Assembly (NCBI RefSeq): GCF_014172375.1
Contig: NZ_WNXD01000002.1
Location: 1,302,001-1,366,000, forward strand
From: Pedobacter planticolens
GTDB lineage: Bacteria; Bacteroidota; Bacteroidia; Sphingobacteriales; Sphingobacteriaceae
Reading direction: 5' to 3'
DNA: 64,000 bases
The notes under the pieces are model-generated. The model did not search any database. It was given only the letters and a program-made list of their open reading frames with translations, and had not been told where the DNA came from. Position numbers and translations under genes: made by a program. Positions 44,098 to 53,167 of this stretch are shown one piece after another (position 1 is the stretch's first letter; the number at the start of each line of letters is the position of its first letter).

Positions 44098-46485
44098 ATG
44101 GATTCGAGAAGAGACTTTATAAAAAAAGCAGCATTATTATCAAGTGTTTTTGGCGCTGCAAACGTAATTCCAATGTCTATACAAAAGGCAATGGCCATAA
44201 ATGCCGAACCCGGCAGCACGTTTTATGATGCAGAACATATCGTTTTTTTGATGCAAGAAAACCGTTCGTTCGATCATATGTTTGGTAAAATGAAAGGAGT
44301 GCGTGGCTTTAATGATCCGAGAGCTAAAACACTACCCAATCAAAATAAAGTATGGTTGCAAAGCGATGAAAAGGGAAAAACTTATGCACCATTTCATGTA
44401 GATATAAATAAAACCAAAATTACATGGCAAGGTGGTTTGGCACACTCATGGTCAGATCAAGTTGCGGCAAGAAATAAAGGGAAATACGATAAATGGGTGC
44501 CAGTAAAATCGCTAATGACTTTAGCTTATTACAAGCGAGAAGATATTCCTTTTTATTACGCAATGGCTGATGCTTTTACAATTTGCGATCATCATTTTTG
44601 CTCGTCGCTAACAGGAACAACACCAAATAGACTATTCTTTTGGACTGGCACAATTAGACCAGAACAAAATGGAAATTCAGTTGCGGTGGTTAATAATTCG
44701 CAAGCAGAATCGCAGGATAATGTATTTGTAGACTGGCAAACTTTTCCAGAATTGTTGGAGGATAATGATGTATCTTGGAAAGTTTATCAAAATGAATTAT
44801 GGACTGCCGGACTTAATAGCTTAGATAAAGACGGAGAAATTGACGATTGGTTGGGTAACTACGGCGATAATCCTTTGGAATATGTTAGTCGCCATAACGT
44901 TAAATTATCAGCTTATTTCCGTAAAAATGGAGATAAAACCAGTCACCCAGTGTTGACAGTTGATGAAGTTTTAGCAAAATATAATCAGCTCTCGCAACGC
45001 GAAAAAAATCTAATTAATAAAGCATTTACCACCAATATTGATAATCCTGATTATTTAAAATTAGCACCTTTTACATTCACAAACGACGAAGGCAAAACAG
45101 AAACGCTAAACATCCCGAAGGAAGATGTTTTTGAACAGTTTAGAAAAGACGTAGATACTGGAAAGTTGCCAACGGTTTCATGGTTAGTTGCTCCTCAACG
45201 TTTTTCAGATCATACCAGTTCGCCGCTATATGGTACGTGGTATGTTTCGGAAGCGATAGATATTTTAACCAAAAATCCAGAGGTCTGGAAGAAAACTATT
45301 TTCATTTTAACATATGATGAAAATGATGGTTATTTTGATCATTTGGCACCTTTTGTGCCACCAAAGCCAGAAGATCTATCGACAGGTAAAGTGAGCGAAG
45401 GATTAGAACCTTGGGCCGATTATGAGTTTAAAAAAGGTAGCCCGATAGGTTTAGGTTACCGCGTACCCATGATGGTTGCCTCGCCATGGAGCAAAGGTGG
45501 CTATGTAAATTCGCAAGTTTTTGATCATACTTCTTCATTAATGTTTTTAGAAAATTTCTTGAGCCATAAAACTGGGAAGAAAATTAAAAGTGATAACATT
45601 AGTCCTTGGCGCAGGGCGATTTGCGGAGATTTAACATCCATATTTAGACCGTATACTGGCGAGAATATCAATACTCCAGCAAGGCTGAAAAGAGATAAAG
45701 TAATAGGCGATATACAAAATGCAAAATCTAAACCTGCTCAAGTAACGCCAACAGCATTATCAACAGCAGAAATTGAGAAGATAAATTCGTTGCCGCCATT
45801 TCATAAAGAAGCATCTGAATTTGCACCTGTACAAGAAAAAGGAACTCGATTAGCTTGTGCGTTACCCTATCAATTGTTTGTAGATGGAGCATTGAACGAA
45901 GATAAAACCGCAATAAACTTAAACTTCGCCTCTGGTAAAACCGCTTTCGGGCAAAAGTTAGCTGCCGTTGGCGCTGCATTTAATGTGTACACGAAAGGGA
46001 TTTACAAAAACGACCCGGGTAAAACTTGGTCGTACGCTGTTAAAGCTGGAGATAAAATTGAAGATAACTGGGAAATTACAAACTTTAAAAATGAAGTATA
46101 TGATTTAGCGGTTAACGGTCCTAATGGTTTTTACAGACAGTTTAAGGGAACTAAAAATGATCCTGCTTTAAATGTAGAATGCTTATATGAGCAAAGCGGA
46201 ATAGTAAAAAAAGTTACTGGTAATTTACAGTTAGTACTCGAAAACAAAGGAAATTCTCCTTTAGAAGTTCAGATTAAAGATGAGGTTTATCAATCGAATA
46301 GTAAAAAAATAACTATTGCTGCAAATAGTAAAAAAACAATCACTTTAAATCTTCAAAAAAGTAAAGGGTGGTATGATTTTGTGGTTTTAGTACAGGGTAG
46401 TAGTGAGTTTTTAAAACATTATGCAGGGCATGTAGAAACAGGAGAAGATTCTATAACTGATCCTTTTATGGGAGGGATTTTGTAA
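44098..46485 (+). CDS. phosphocholine-specific phospholipase C
   Basis: A 795-residue exported phosphoesterase. A Tat signal (SRRDFIKKAALLSSVFGAAN) is followed by the phosphoesterase domain with MQENRSFDHMFGKMKGVRGF, DHHFCSSLTGTTPNRLFFW and ILTYDENDGYFDHLAPFVPP. Two C-terminal DUF756 domains (from about 570 and 680) complete the layout. It hydrolyses phosphatidylcholine or sphingomyelin in the periplasm. The last gene of the exported-enzyme stretch. Confidence 0.93.
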   Translation: MDSRRDFIKKAALLSSVFGAANVIPMSIQKAMAINAEPGSTFYDAEHIVFLMQENRSFDHMFGKMKGVRGFNDPRAKTLPNQNKVWLQSDEKGKTYAPFHVDINKTKITWQGGLAHSWSDQVAARNKGKYDKWVPVKSLMTLAYYKREDIPFYYAMADAFTICDHHFCSSLTGTTPNRLFFWTGTIRPEQNGNSVAVVNNSQAESQDNVFVDWQTFPELLEDNDVSWKVYQNELWTAGLNSLDKDGEIDDWLGNYGDNPLEYVSRHNVKLSAYFRKNGDKTSHPVLTVDEVLAKYNQLSQREKNLINKAFTTNIDNPDYLKLAPFTFTNDEGKTETLNIPKEDVFEQFRKDVDTGKLPTVSWLVAPQRFSDHTSSPLYGTWYVSEAIDILTKNPEVWKKTIFILTYDENDGYFDHLAPFVPPKPEDLSTGKVSEGLEPWADYEFKKGSPIGLGYRVPMMVASPWSKGGYVNSQVFDHTSSLMFLENFLSHKTGKKIKSDNISPWRRAICGDLTSIFRPYTGENINTPARLKRDKVIGDIQNAKSKPAQVTPTALSTAEIEKINSLPPFHKEASEFAPVQEKGTRLACALPYQLFVDGALNEDKTAINLNFASGKTAFGQKLAAVGAAFNVYTKGIYKNDPGKTWSYAVKAGDKIEDNWEITNFKNEVYDLAVNGPNGFYRQFKGTKNDPALNVECLYEQSGIVKKVTGNLQLVLENKGNSPLEVQIKDEVYQSNSKKITIAANSKKTITLNLQKSKGWYDFVVLVQGSSEFLKHYAGHVETGEDSITDPFMGGIL

Positions 46486-46498
46486 GAATTAACACGCT

Positions 46499-46659
46499 CG
46501 TCCTTGCGAAAGAGGTTCTTCACCGACTGCGGCAACCTCCTTCATACTCATAATCGTCCCGTCATTCTCAACTCGATTGGGAATCGTAATGCAGTAGCAA
46601 GCCTTTTTCACCGCTTTACGATTCCCGTTTTCACGGGAATGACGACATGACAAAGGACG
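46499..46659. repeat. composite GTCAT-type interspersed element
   Basis: The outer arms are CGTCCTT (46499-46505) and AAGGACG (46653-46659). Inside are GTCATTCTCAACTCGATTGG and the hairpin ATTCCCGT-tttc-ACGGGAAT (46621-46640). It lies between the phospholipase C and GNAT genes. Confidence 0.8.
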
Positions 46660-46675
46660 ATTTAAAATAGTTTAT

Positions 46676-46683
46676 TAATTTTG
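46676..46683 (+). promoter_or_regulatory. -7 promoter box abutting the GNAT gene
   Basis: TAATTTTG matches TAnnTTTG and ends 4 bases before the ATG at 46688, implying a leaderless transcript or a later true start. Directly follows the interspersed element. Confidence 0.4.
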
Positions 46684-46687
46684 CTCT

Positions 46688-47170
46688 ATGCAACCTACTA
46701 TACGACAAATTAAGCCAAGCGATGATGCAGCGTTAAGCACTCTAATAAAAAGTGTTTTAACAGAATTTAAAGCGAATAAGCCTGGTACCGCTTACTTTGA
46801 TGAAAGTACAAATCACTTATCAATTGTGTTTGAAAATCCTAAATCGGCTTATTGGGTGATAGAAGAAAATGGAGAGGTAATTGGTGGTGGTGGGATTTTT
46901 CCGACGGCAAACCTGCCAGAAGGAACATGTGAATTAGTGAAACTTTATTTATATCCAGAAGCTAGAGGAAGAGGGTTGGGTAAAGCGATTATGGATAAAT
47001 GTTTTACATCTGCCAAAGACTTAGGTTATCAAAACATCTATTTAGAATCTATGCCAGAACTAAACCAAGCAGTAAGCATGTACGAAAAGCTGGGTTTTGA
47101 ACGCCAATGTAATGCGCTAGGTAATTCAGGGCATTTCGGTTGTGATATTTGGATGGTGAAGAAGTTGTAA
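46688..47170 (+). CDS. GNAT family N-acetyltransferase
   Basis: A 160-residue GNAT with VKLYLYPEARGRGLGKAIMD (acetyl-CoA loop) and LNQAVSMYEKLGFERQ at the end. The early IGGGGIFPTANLPEGTCEL segment resembles amino-acid or amine acetyltransferases. Starts MQPTIRQIKPSDDAA, the usual GNAT opening. Confidence 0.9.
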   Translation: MQPTIRQIKPSDDAALSTLIKSVLTEFKANKPGTAYFDESTNHLSIVFENPKSAYWVIEENGEVIGGGGIFPTANLPEGTCELVKLYLYPEARGRGLGKAIMDKCFTSAKDLGYQNIYLESMPELNQAVSMYEKLGFERQCNALGNSGHFGCDIWMVKKL

Positions 47171-47180
47171 CAAGTTATAT

Positions 47181-47249
47181 TTTGTCATCCAGAGCGAAGC
47201 GAAGGATCTAAATCTGCCTATTAGATTCCTCGTGCCTCGGAATGACAAA
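47181..47249. repeat. GTCAT-type palindrome between convergent genes
   Basis: Outer arms TTTGTCAT (47181-47188) and ATGACAAA (47242-47249) enclose CGAAGCGAAGGATCTAAATC and AGATTCCTCGTGCCTCGG, themselves partly complementary. Fills the gap between the GNAT and DUF2130 stops. Confidence 0.85.
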
Positions 47250-47267
47250 TCATTTTATAATAACTCC

Positions 47268-48518
47268 TTACTCCAATAACAAATCATCATCCTCATCGCC
47301 CAAGCTCAATTGGATATTATCATTACCAGAAATTCCTTCGATAGAGCCACGAATATGAGCTGCATTTAGCAACACTTTTTCTAATTGTTTTTCTCTGCTT
47401 TTCCATAAACGCTCCATTGCATCGCGTTCTCGCTGAATAGATAATTTCATGCTCATAAAACCTTCGCGGATAGCTTTCCATTGTTCAGAGAACTCGTTTC
47501 CGTTTAGGTAATCATAGAGCATGTGCATTTTATCGCCTTTGTTTTCTTGCGTTTTAGTAGCGCCAAATAGCTTTACAATTCCATCTCTTAGGATGTAAGA
47601 AACCGCTTTAACTTCATCAAAAGAACAAATCCAAACGCCATCTCGTTCTCCAAAGCAATCCATCCCCTTTGGGTAAGCTTGTGTTACAATTACGGCAACA
47701 TCTACACCCATACTCCTCATATCTTTTTTCAATTTCTCTATCCATTCCATCGAAAAATCTTTAGTGCGTTTACTCTCGTAAATAATTCGGCCGCATTCTT
47801 GTCCAAACTGATTACGCACATTATGCACACAATCCGCCCCGCGAACACCTTTACCAACTTCCTCAATTAAATCGAATGGAAACGTATTTCGCAATAATTC
47901 TTCTAAAATTAATTCCTGTACTTCGCCTTGCAATTGCATAGAACCTTGCTCGGCTTTACGCTTCATTTCTTCCGCCAGTTTCTTCTGATCGTCTAGTTGT
48001 TTTTCTAATTCTTTTACGCGAAGCTGATGCTCGGTATCTTTTAAATTATTCTTCTCTAACTCTTGCTTGCGCACTTGAGCAACTAATTCTTCGCGTTGTT
48101 CTTGTAGTTTACGTGATATACTTAATTCCAATTCGGCTTCACGAGTTTTAATCTCTTGTTCCTTCTTTAAAAATTCAATCTCTTTAGTACGAGCCAGCTT
48201 TAGTTTTTCCTCATTCTCTTTGTTCGCATCTTCAGACATTTTCAGTTTATTCTCGAAATCTGCGCTAATTGTTTTACGTAAATTTTCGGCCATAGATGTT
48301 TGCAAAGCAGCTTTTTCTTGAATCAGTTTCTGCTCAAAAGCAACTTCTTGTTGCTTCTTTTGTTGCTCAAAAGCTTCAGCTTTTTTTTGGAACTCCTCCT
48401 CTTTTTGTTTGGTAAAAGAAACCATCTTCTCTCTCAAATCCTGTTTGTATTCTTCTGCCATTACTTCTTCAATAGGAAAAGTATGGTTGCAATTAGGGCA
48501 TTTTATTTCTGTAGACAT
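47268..48518 (-). CDS. DUF2130 coiled-coil protein
   Basis: A 416-residue protein. A short zinc-ribbon-like start (CPNCNHTFPIEE) is followed by a coiled coil of about 180 residues (roughly 25-210) and the DUF2130 domain (NTFPFDLIEEVGKGVRGADC, then SKRTKDFSMEWIEKLKKDM). The latter resembles a restriction-endonuclease-like fold (E-K and D residues near RGADCVH and IYESKRTK). The function is unknown; nucleic acid binding or cleavage is plausible. Confidence 0.9.
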   Translation of the reverse strand: MSTEIKCPNCNHTFPIEEVMAEEYKQDLREKMVSFTKQKEEEFQKKAEAFEQQKKQQEVAFEQKLIQEKAALQTSMAENLRKTISADFENKLKMSEDANKENEEKLKLARTKEIEFLKKEQEIKTREAELELSISRKLQEQREELVAQVRKQELEKNNLKDTEHQLRVKELEKQLDDQKKLAEEMKRKAEQGSMQLQGEVQELILEELLRNTFPFDLIEEVGKGVRGADCVHNVRNQFGQECGRIIYESKRTKDFSMEWIEKLKKDMRSMGVDVAVIVTQAYPKGMDCFGERDGVWICSFDEVKAVSYILRDGIVKLFGATKTQENKGDKMHMLYDYLNGNEFSEQWKAIREGFMSMKLSIQRERDAMERLWKSREKQLEKVLLNAAHIRGSIEGISGNDNIQLSLGDEDDDLLLE

Positions 48519-48555
48519 GTGCTGTGTTTTGGTGATCCGAATTGTTGGATGAATT

Positions 48556-48606
48556 CAAAAATACAGAAATTATGGATAGGATTTTACAGCCGAATGTCTA
48601 TTTTTG
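48556..48606. promoter_or_regulatory. divergent -7 boxes for DUF2130 and MFS genes
   Basis: Minus-strand TATTTTTG at 48556-48563 serves the DUF2130 gene and plus-strand TATTTTTG at 48599-48606 the MFS gene, 19 bases before its ATG. Both are perfect matches to TAnnTTTG. Confidence 0.5.
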
Positions 48607-48625
48607 ATAGCCAAGCCAAACCCAA

Positions 48626-49840
48626 ATGTTCCGACAAATAATTAACGCGTATAAAACCTCTTTTTCTGGATTAAGTAGAGAAACTTGGCTATTAAGTTCG
48701 GTTATTTTACTGAATCGCTGCGGATATATGGCAGTGCCATTTATGGGTTTGTATGTTACGCAATCTTTACATCGTCCAGAATCTGATGCTGGAATAATTA
48801 TTTCTTTATTTGGTGTCGGAGCAATTCTTGGTGCAACTGCAGGAGGAAAGCTAACTGATATGTTTGGTTTTAGACCCGTTCAAATTTTTTCATCCTTAAT
48901 TGGTGGTGCACTTTTTTTAGTGTTTTCGCAAGTAAGTCATTTCAGCACACTATGTGTTTTAGCTGTATTAATAAGTTTTTTTTATGATGCATTTCGCCCT
49001 GCGAACTTTACAGCAATTGCTGCCTATGCTGCGCCAGGAAAAGAAACACGTTCTTATTCTTTAAATAGATTAGCAACTAATATTGGTTTCTCTTTTGGTA
49101 TAACAATGGGCGGAATAATTGCTTCTTTTAACTATAAGTTATTATTTATTGTAGATGGAGTGGTAAGTATTGCTGTTGGCATTGCCATATTTTTACTCTT
49201 GCCCGCCGTTAAAGGATTTAGAAAAGCAGTAAAAGAAAAGTTAATTGGCATCACCGTTAGGAAACCTTGGGAAGATGCGCTGTTTGTGAAATTTATTTTA
49301 CTTACCACCATTTTTGCGACTTGTTTTTTCTTAATGTTTAGGGTTGTACCAGTATTTTTTAAGCAAGAATGGCATATAAATGAAGCCACTATAGGTTTAA
49401 TACTAGGGGTAAATGGAGCAATTATCGCTTTGCTAGAAATGGTAATGATTAGCAAACTAGAAAATAAACGTTCTCCTCAATTTTACATCATAACAGGGGT
49501 TTTAATTACCGGATTGTCGTTTGCAGTATTAATGATACCTAAATTTTTACCAATTGTTGTAGCGCTGTTAAGCATAGTTTGCTTTACATTTGGTGAGATG
49601 TTTTCTATGCCTTTTATTAACACTTTCGTTATTAAAAGAAGCAACGAATTTAATAGAGGAATGTATGCTGCCGGTTACATGATTAGCTGGTCTATTGCTC
49701 AGGTTGTTGCTCCAATTGCAGGATTTTATTTAGCAGAAAAATTTGGCTATAACGTGCTCTTTATTTGCATGACGGTTATGCTGATGCTTTGTGCTTATGG
49801 TTATAGCGCACTAAACTATAAAGAAGAAATTCCAAGATAA
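48626..49840 (+). CDS. major facilitator superfamily transporter
   Basis: A 404-residue 12-helix MFS carrier. The loop 2-3 motif reads GGKLTDMFGFRPVQIF, close to G-x-x-x-D-x-x-G-R-R/P. The cytoplasmic central loop lies near residue 200. Drug/proton antiport (MdtG-like) is plausible, but the substrate cannot be inferred. No partner gene is adjacent. Confidence 0.88.
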   Translation: MFRQIINAYKTSFSGLSRETWLLSSVILLNRCGYMAVPFMGLYVTQSLHRPESDAGIIISLFGVGAILGATAGGKLTDMFGFRPVQIFSSLIGGALFLVFSQVSHFSTLCVLAVLISFFYDAFRPANFTAIAAYAAPGKETRSYSLNRLATNIGFSFGITMGGIIASFNYKLLFIVDGVVSIAVGIAIFLLLPAVKGFRKAVKEKLIGITVRKPWEDALFVKFILLTTIFATCFFLMFRVVPVFFKQEWHINEATIGLILGVNGAIIALLEMVMISKLENKRSPQFYIITGVLITGLSFAVLMIPKFLPIVVALLSIVCFTFGEMFSMPFINTFVIKRSNEFNRGMYAAGYMISWSIAQVVAPIAGFYLAEKFGYNVLFICMTVMLMLCAYGYSALNYKEEIPR

Positions 49841-49880
49841 TTTCTAAAACAATCCTGCTATTTTTTTGTTCATATAGGAT

Positions 49881-50255
49881 ATGAAGAAACGGATACACAT
49901 TTTAGAAGACGATAAAGATATAGGTTACATTATCGAATTTTTATTGAAAGATGAGGGATACGATTTACAGCTTTCCTCCACATTTAAAGAAATGAAAAAG
50001 AAATTAAAGGATTCAATTCCTGATCTTTTCATTCTAGACGTAATGCTTCCCGATGGAAATGGCATTGAAATTTGTCACGATTTAAAGAACGACATGTTCA
50101 CGAAACATATTCCAGTAATCGTAATGTCGGCCAATATTAGGAGTAAACAAATGAGTGAAATGGCTGCGCCAGATGATTACATTAGTAAGCCATTTGATTT
50201 AGACGATATCGAAAATAGGATCAGAAAATTAATAGATAAAAAACCAGTGTCATAG
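49881..50255 (+). CDS. single-domain response regulator
   Basis: A 124-residue CheY-like receiver. Acidic pocket ILEDDKD, phospho-acceptor D53 in LFILDVMLPDGNG, switch Ser in VIVMSANI and the Lys in YISKPFDLDD. There is no output domain; no histidine kinase is adjacent, so it acts by binding a partner protein or relaying phosphate. Confidence 0.92.
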   Translation: MKKRIHILEDDKDIGYIIEFLLKDEGYDLQLSSTFKEMKKKLKDSIPDLFILDVMLPDGNGIEICHDLKNDMFTKHIPVIVMSANIRSKQMSEMAAPDDYISKPFDLDDIENRIRKLIDKKPVS

Positions 50256-50324
50256 ACTAGGTTTAAAAGGATGAACACAGAAATATAATAGTTGTGTTTG
50301 TCCTTTTTTATTTATGGCGAAAAA

Positions 50325-50549
50325 TTATTGCGTAAACTGCCACGGCAAACGATCAATTTTATCGCCAATCAACTGTACACTTTCTGCAGTAAGTTCTTCT
50401 TTCGAATATTCTTCCATCATCCAACCACCATCTTTTTTGCGGATAAAACCAATCGGTTTATTGTCGACCGTAACTCGATATAAATTTCTTTCTATCGGTT
50501 TTACTTTAACCATTCTTTCGCCTAGGCTATACACCAAATGTTCTTCCAT
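50325..50549 (-). CDS. small soluble protein, unknown function
   Basis: A 74-residue protein with ATG start. The sequence (LYRVTVDNKPIGFIRKKDGG, MMEEYSKEELTAESVQLIGD) has normal protein composition and looks like a beta-rich domain with a helical end. It is convergent with the response regulator gene. I do not recognise the family. Codon pattern on this strand favours coding over the overlapping plus frames. Confidence 0.55.
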   Translation of the reverse strand: MEEHLVYSLGERMVKVKPIERNLYRVTVDNKPIGFIRKKDGGWMMEEYSKEELTAESVQLIGDKIDRLPWQFTQ

Positions 50550-50604
50550 TCGGTAAAACTAATTTTTTCTTTTAAACTATTTAGGCTTTTGTTATAAAAG
50601 CTGC

Positions 50605-50713
50605 CGTCATCTCGACTGAAGCGCCTGTCTGCGGTAGGCAGGCAGCGAAATGGAGAGATCTTTCTCCGAATATACATCCAAAGATTTCTCGGCTGCGCTC
50701 GAAAGGACGACAA
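50605..50713. repeat. GTCAT-type composite repeat with nested palindrome
   Basis: CGTCATCTCGACTGAAGCG ... GGTAGGCAGGCAGCG, then CAAAGATTTCTCGGCTGCGC ... AAGGACGAC. The CCTGTCTGCGGTAGGCAGG core (about 50625-50644) is a short hairpin that seems to be inserted into the element. Confidence 0.75.
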
Positions 50714-50822
50714 CAGCAACAAAAAGTATTTCCGCTAAGTCGGGTTTATTTTACAAAACTTGTACTGCTATGTAATTTTCACTTTCTACATTATTTCCTA
50801 ATTTGCAGCCTCAAATTTAACA

Positions 50823-51410
50823 ATGGCAGCCGAAGAAAGTCTTTATTACGTTAATCAAGTATTCGATAAAGTTTCACTTCCCGCAAAGGGATTAACAGAA
50901 ACGCAATTTGATGAATGCACTTTTACCAATTGCGATTTCACGGAAACAGATTTCTCAAGTTGTGATTTTATCAAATGCACCTTTGATAGATGTAATTTAA
51001 GCATGGTTAAATTCGGGCCTATTGGCTTTGATAAAGTCCAGTTCAGTAATTGCAAAATGATAGGCGTAGATTTTTCGCACACTAAAGATTTTCTGTTTGC
51101 GGTAGATTTTACCAATTGCATTTTAGATTACGCAGCTTTTATGAAGAAGAAAAATCGTAAAAGTCACTTTACTAATTGCTCGCTAAAAGGCACCGATTTT
51201 TCTGAAGCAGATTTAACCTCAGCCGTATTTGAGCGTTGCGATTTAAGCGCTGCCGTTTTTATGCGAAGTATTTTAAACAGCGTCAACTTTACATCGGCCA
51301 TTAACTTTACCATAGATCCCGAAAAAAACCTACTCAGAAAAGCAAAGTTCTCTGCAGATGGTTTAGCAGGCCTGCTAACCAATTATGGCATTGTTGTTGA
51401 AGAGAGCTAA
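50823..51410 (+). CDS. pentapeptide repeat protein, Qnr-like
   Basis: A 195-residue protein of A(D/N)LXX-type repeats forming a right-handed quadrilateral beta helix (for example CDFTETDFSSCDF, CTFDRCNLS, GTDFSEADLTSAVFERCDLS). The ending INFTIDPEKNLLRKAKFSADGLAGLL is characteristic of the chromosomal Qnr-like group, whose members bind and protect DNA gyrase. A drug-protection role is inference. Starts alone after a repeat-rich gap; the subtilase gene begins 68 bases later. Confidence 0.87.
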   Translation: MAAEESLYYVNQVFDKVSLPAKGLTETQFDECTFTNCDFTETDFSSCDFIKCTFDRCNLSMVKFGPIGFDKVQFSNCKMIGVDFSHTKDFLFAVDFTNCILDYAAFMKKKNRKSHFTNCSLKGTDFSEADLTSAVFERCDLSAAVFMRSILNSVNFTSAINFTIDPEKNLLRKAKFSADGLAGLLTNYGIVVEES

Positions 51411-51478
51411 CAGAAGATTTGATACTAAAAGCAAATCGACACCGTTTCAATACCTACGTATTTAATCTAAAAATATAC

Positions 51479-53053
51479 ATGAATAACTTTAAAAAACTTA
51501 TTCCGCTCTTATTATTAGCGGCTTTACCTTTCCTATCATCTGCTCAAAAAGCTAATTGGCAAAACCTCGATCTTAAAAAGGATTCTATTTTTGGTATCAG
51601 TACCGAAAAAGCATATACTGAATTATTAAAAGGCAAAAAATCTACTCCAGTTATAGTTGCCGTATTAGATGGTGGTGTAGATTTAAACCACGAAGATTTA
51701 AAAAGAGTAATTTGGATTAACAAAAAAGAAGTTGCTGGAAACGGTGTAGACGATGATAAAAATGGTTATGCTGATGATGTACACGGCTGGAACTTTTTAG
51801 GCGGTAAAAATGGTTCAATAGAATTTGAAGCTTTAGAACTTACCCGTTTAGTACGTAGAGATAATGTTCGTTTTGCAGGAGTAACTGCAACAACTGTAGC
51901 CGAAAAAGATAAAGCGGATTATGAAACGTATATTAAAAATAGATCAGAAGTTGAGAAAGAATTAGCTACAGCAAAAAGTAGTTTAGATGGTATTTCTGGT
52001 TTTAAATTCGTGTTAGATGCTGTTGTGAAAAAAATTGGTAAAGAAAATCCAACTCAAGCAGATTTCGAAGCATTTAAATCTCCAGATCAACAAGAAACGA
52101 GAGTTAAAGAAGCCGTACTTGACGTATTAAAAGAGATGGATTTTAAAACTTTCTACGAAACTCAAATTGAAGAAGGCGTAAAATATTATACTGGTCAGGT
52201 AAAATATAATTACAATGTAGATTATGATCCAAGAGCAATAGTTGGCGATAATCCTGACAATAGCAAAGAACGTTTTTACGGAAATAACGACATAAAAGGC
52301 CCTGATGCTTTACATGGTTCACATGTTGCTGGTATTATTGGAGCAGATCGCACCAACAAAATTGGTGTAATGGGCGTAGCCGATAATGTTCTAATTATGG
52401 GTGTGCGCAACACACCAAATGGCGATGAAAGAGATAAAGATGTTGCAAATGCTATCCGCTATGCGGTAGATAATGGCGCAAAAGTATTGAACATGAGCTT
52501 TGGTAAAGCATATTCGTGGGATAAAGCTGTGGTAGACGAAGCTGTAAAATATGCAGTAAGTAAAGATGTATTGTTAGTTCACGCTGCGGGTAATGAGAAT
52601 GCCGATATTGATGTAGAAAATAATTTTCCTACTAATAAATATTTGGATGGTAGTTTGGCTAGCTCATGGCTAACAGTTGGCGCATCTGGCCCAAAAGATG
52701 ATGAAACTTTAAAAGCAGCATTTTCTAATTATGGTAAAACATCGGTTGATGTTTTTGCACCTGGCGTTCGTATTACGTCTACTGTACCAGAAAATAAATA
52801 CATTGAAGAAGATGGAACAAGTATGGCAGCACCAGTTGTAACAGGTTTGGCAGCTTTAATCCGTTCGTATTATCCGAAACTAACAGCAGTTCAAGTAAAA
52901 GAGATTATTATGAAATCTGTTGTAAAAGTTAATCACAACGTTTCAACCATGAAAGGTGCAGAAACAGTAAGTATTCCCTTTGCAGATTTATGTGTAACTG
53001 GCGGAATTGTAAATGCATATAACGCTTTAAAATTGGCCGCGACTTATAAATAG
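51479..53053 (+). CDS. S8 family serine protease (subtilase)
   Basis: A 524-residue exported protease. The start at 51479 gives the signal peptide MNNFKKLIPLLLLAALPFLS; the TTG at 51419 is rejected. The catalytic triad is D64 (AVLDGGVD), H282 (HGSHVAG) and S448 (DGTSMAAP). The stretch between D and H is about 217 residues, much longer than in subtilisin, and holds a helical insertion characteristic of a Bacteroidota subgroup. No clear type IX sorting domain is present at the C-terminus. Confidence 0.94.
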   Translation: MNNFKKLIPLLLLAALPFLSSAQKANWQNLDLKKDSIFGISTEKAYTELLKGKKSTPVIVAVLDGGVDLNHEDLKRVIWINKKEVAGNGVDDDKNGYADDVHGWNFLGGKNGSIEFEALELTRLVRRDNVRFAGVTATTVAEKDKADYETYIKNRSEVEKELATAKSSLDGISGFKFVLDAVVKKIGKENPTQADFEAFKSPDQQETRVKEAVLDVLKEMDFKTFYETQIEEGVKYYTGQVKYNYNVDYDPRAIVGDNPDNSKERFYGNNDIKGPDALHGSHVAGIIGADRTNKIGVMGVADNVLIMGVRNTPNGDERDKDVANAIRYAVDNGAKVLNMSFGKAYSWDKAVVDEAVKYAVSKDVLLVHAAGNENADIDVENNFPTNKYLDGSLASSWLTVGASGPKDDETLKAAFSNYGKTSVDVFAPGVRITSTVPENKYIEEDGTSMAAPVVTGLAALIRSYYPKLTAVQVKEIIMKSVVKVNHNVSTMKGAETVSIPFADLCVTGGIVNAYNALKLAATYK

Positions 53054-53076
53054 AGTTTTCAATTGATATAGAATTT

Positions 53077-53104
53077 AGCCTCGATAATTTATCGGGGCTT
53101 TTTT
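53077..53104 (+). terminator. terminator after the subtilase gene
   Basis: AGCCTCGAT (53077-53085) and ATCGGGGCT (53091-53099) form a stem with one G-T pair, followed by T residues. Confidence 0.8.
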
Positions 53105-53167
53105 GTGGTTAGAAGATGAATGTTATTCAGCTTTTTTTAACGGATTTATTATCTTTATCATTAAACA

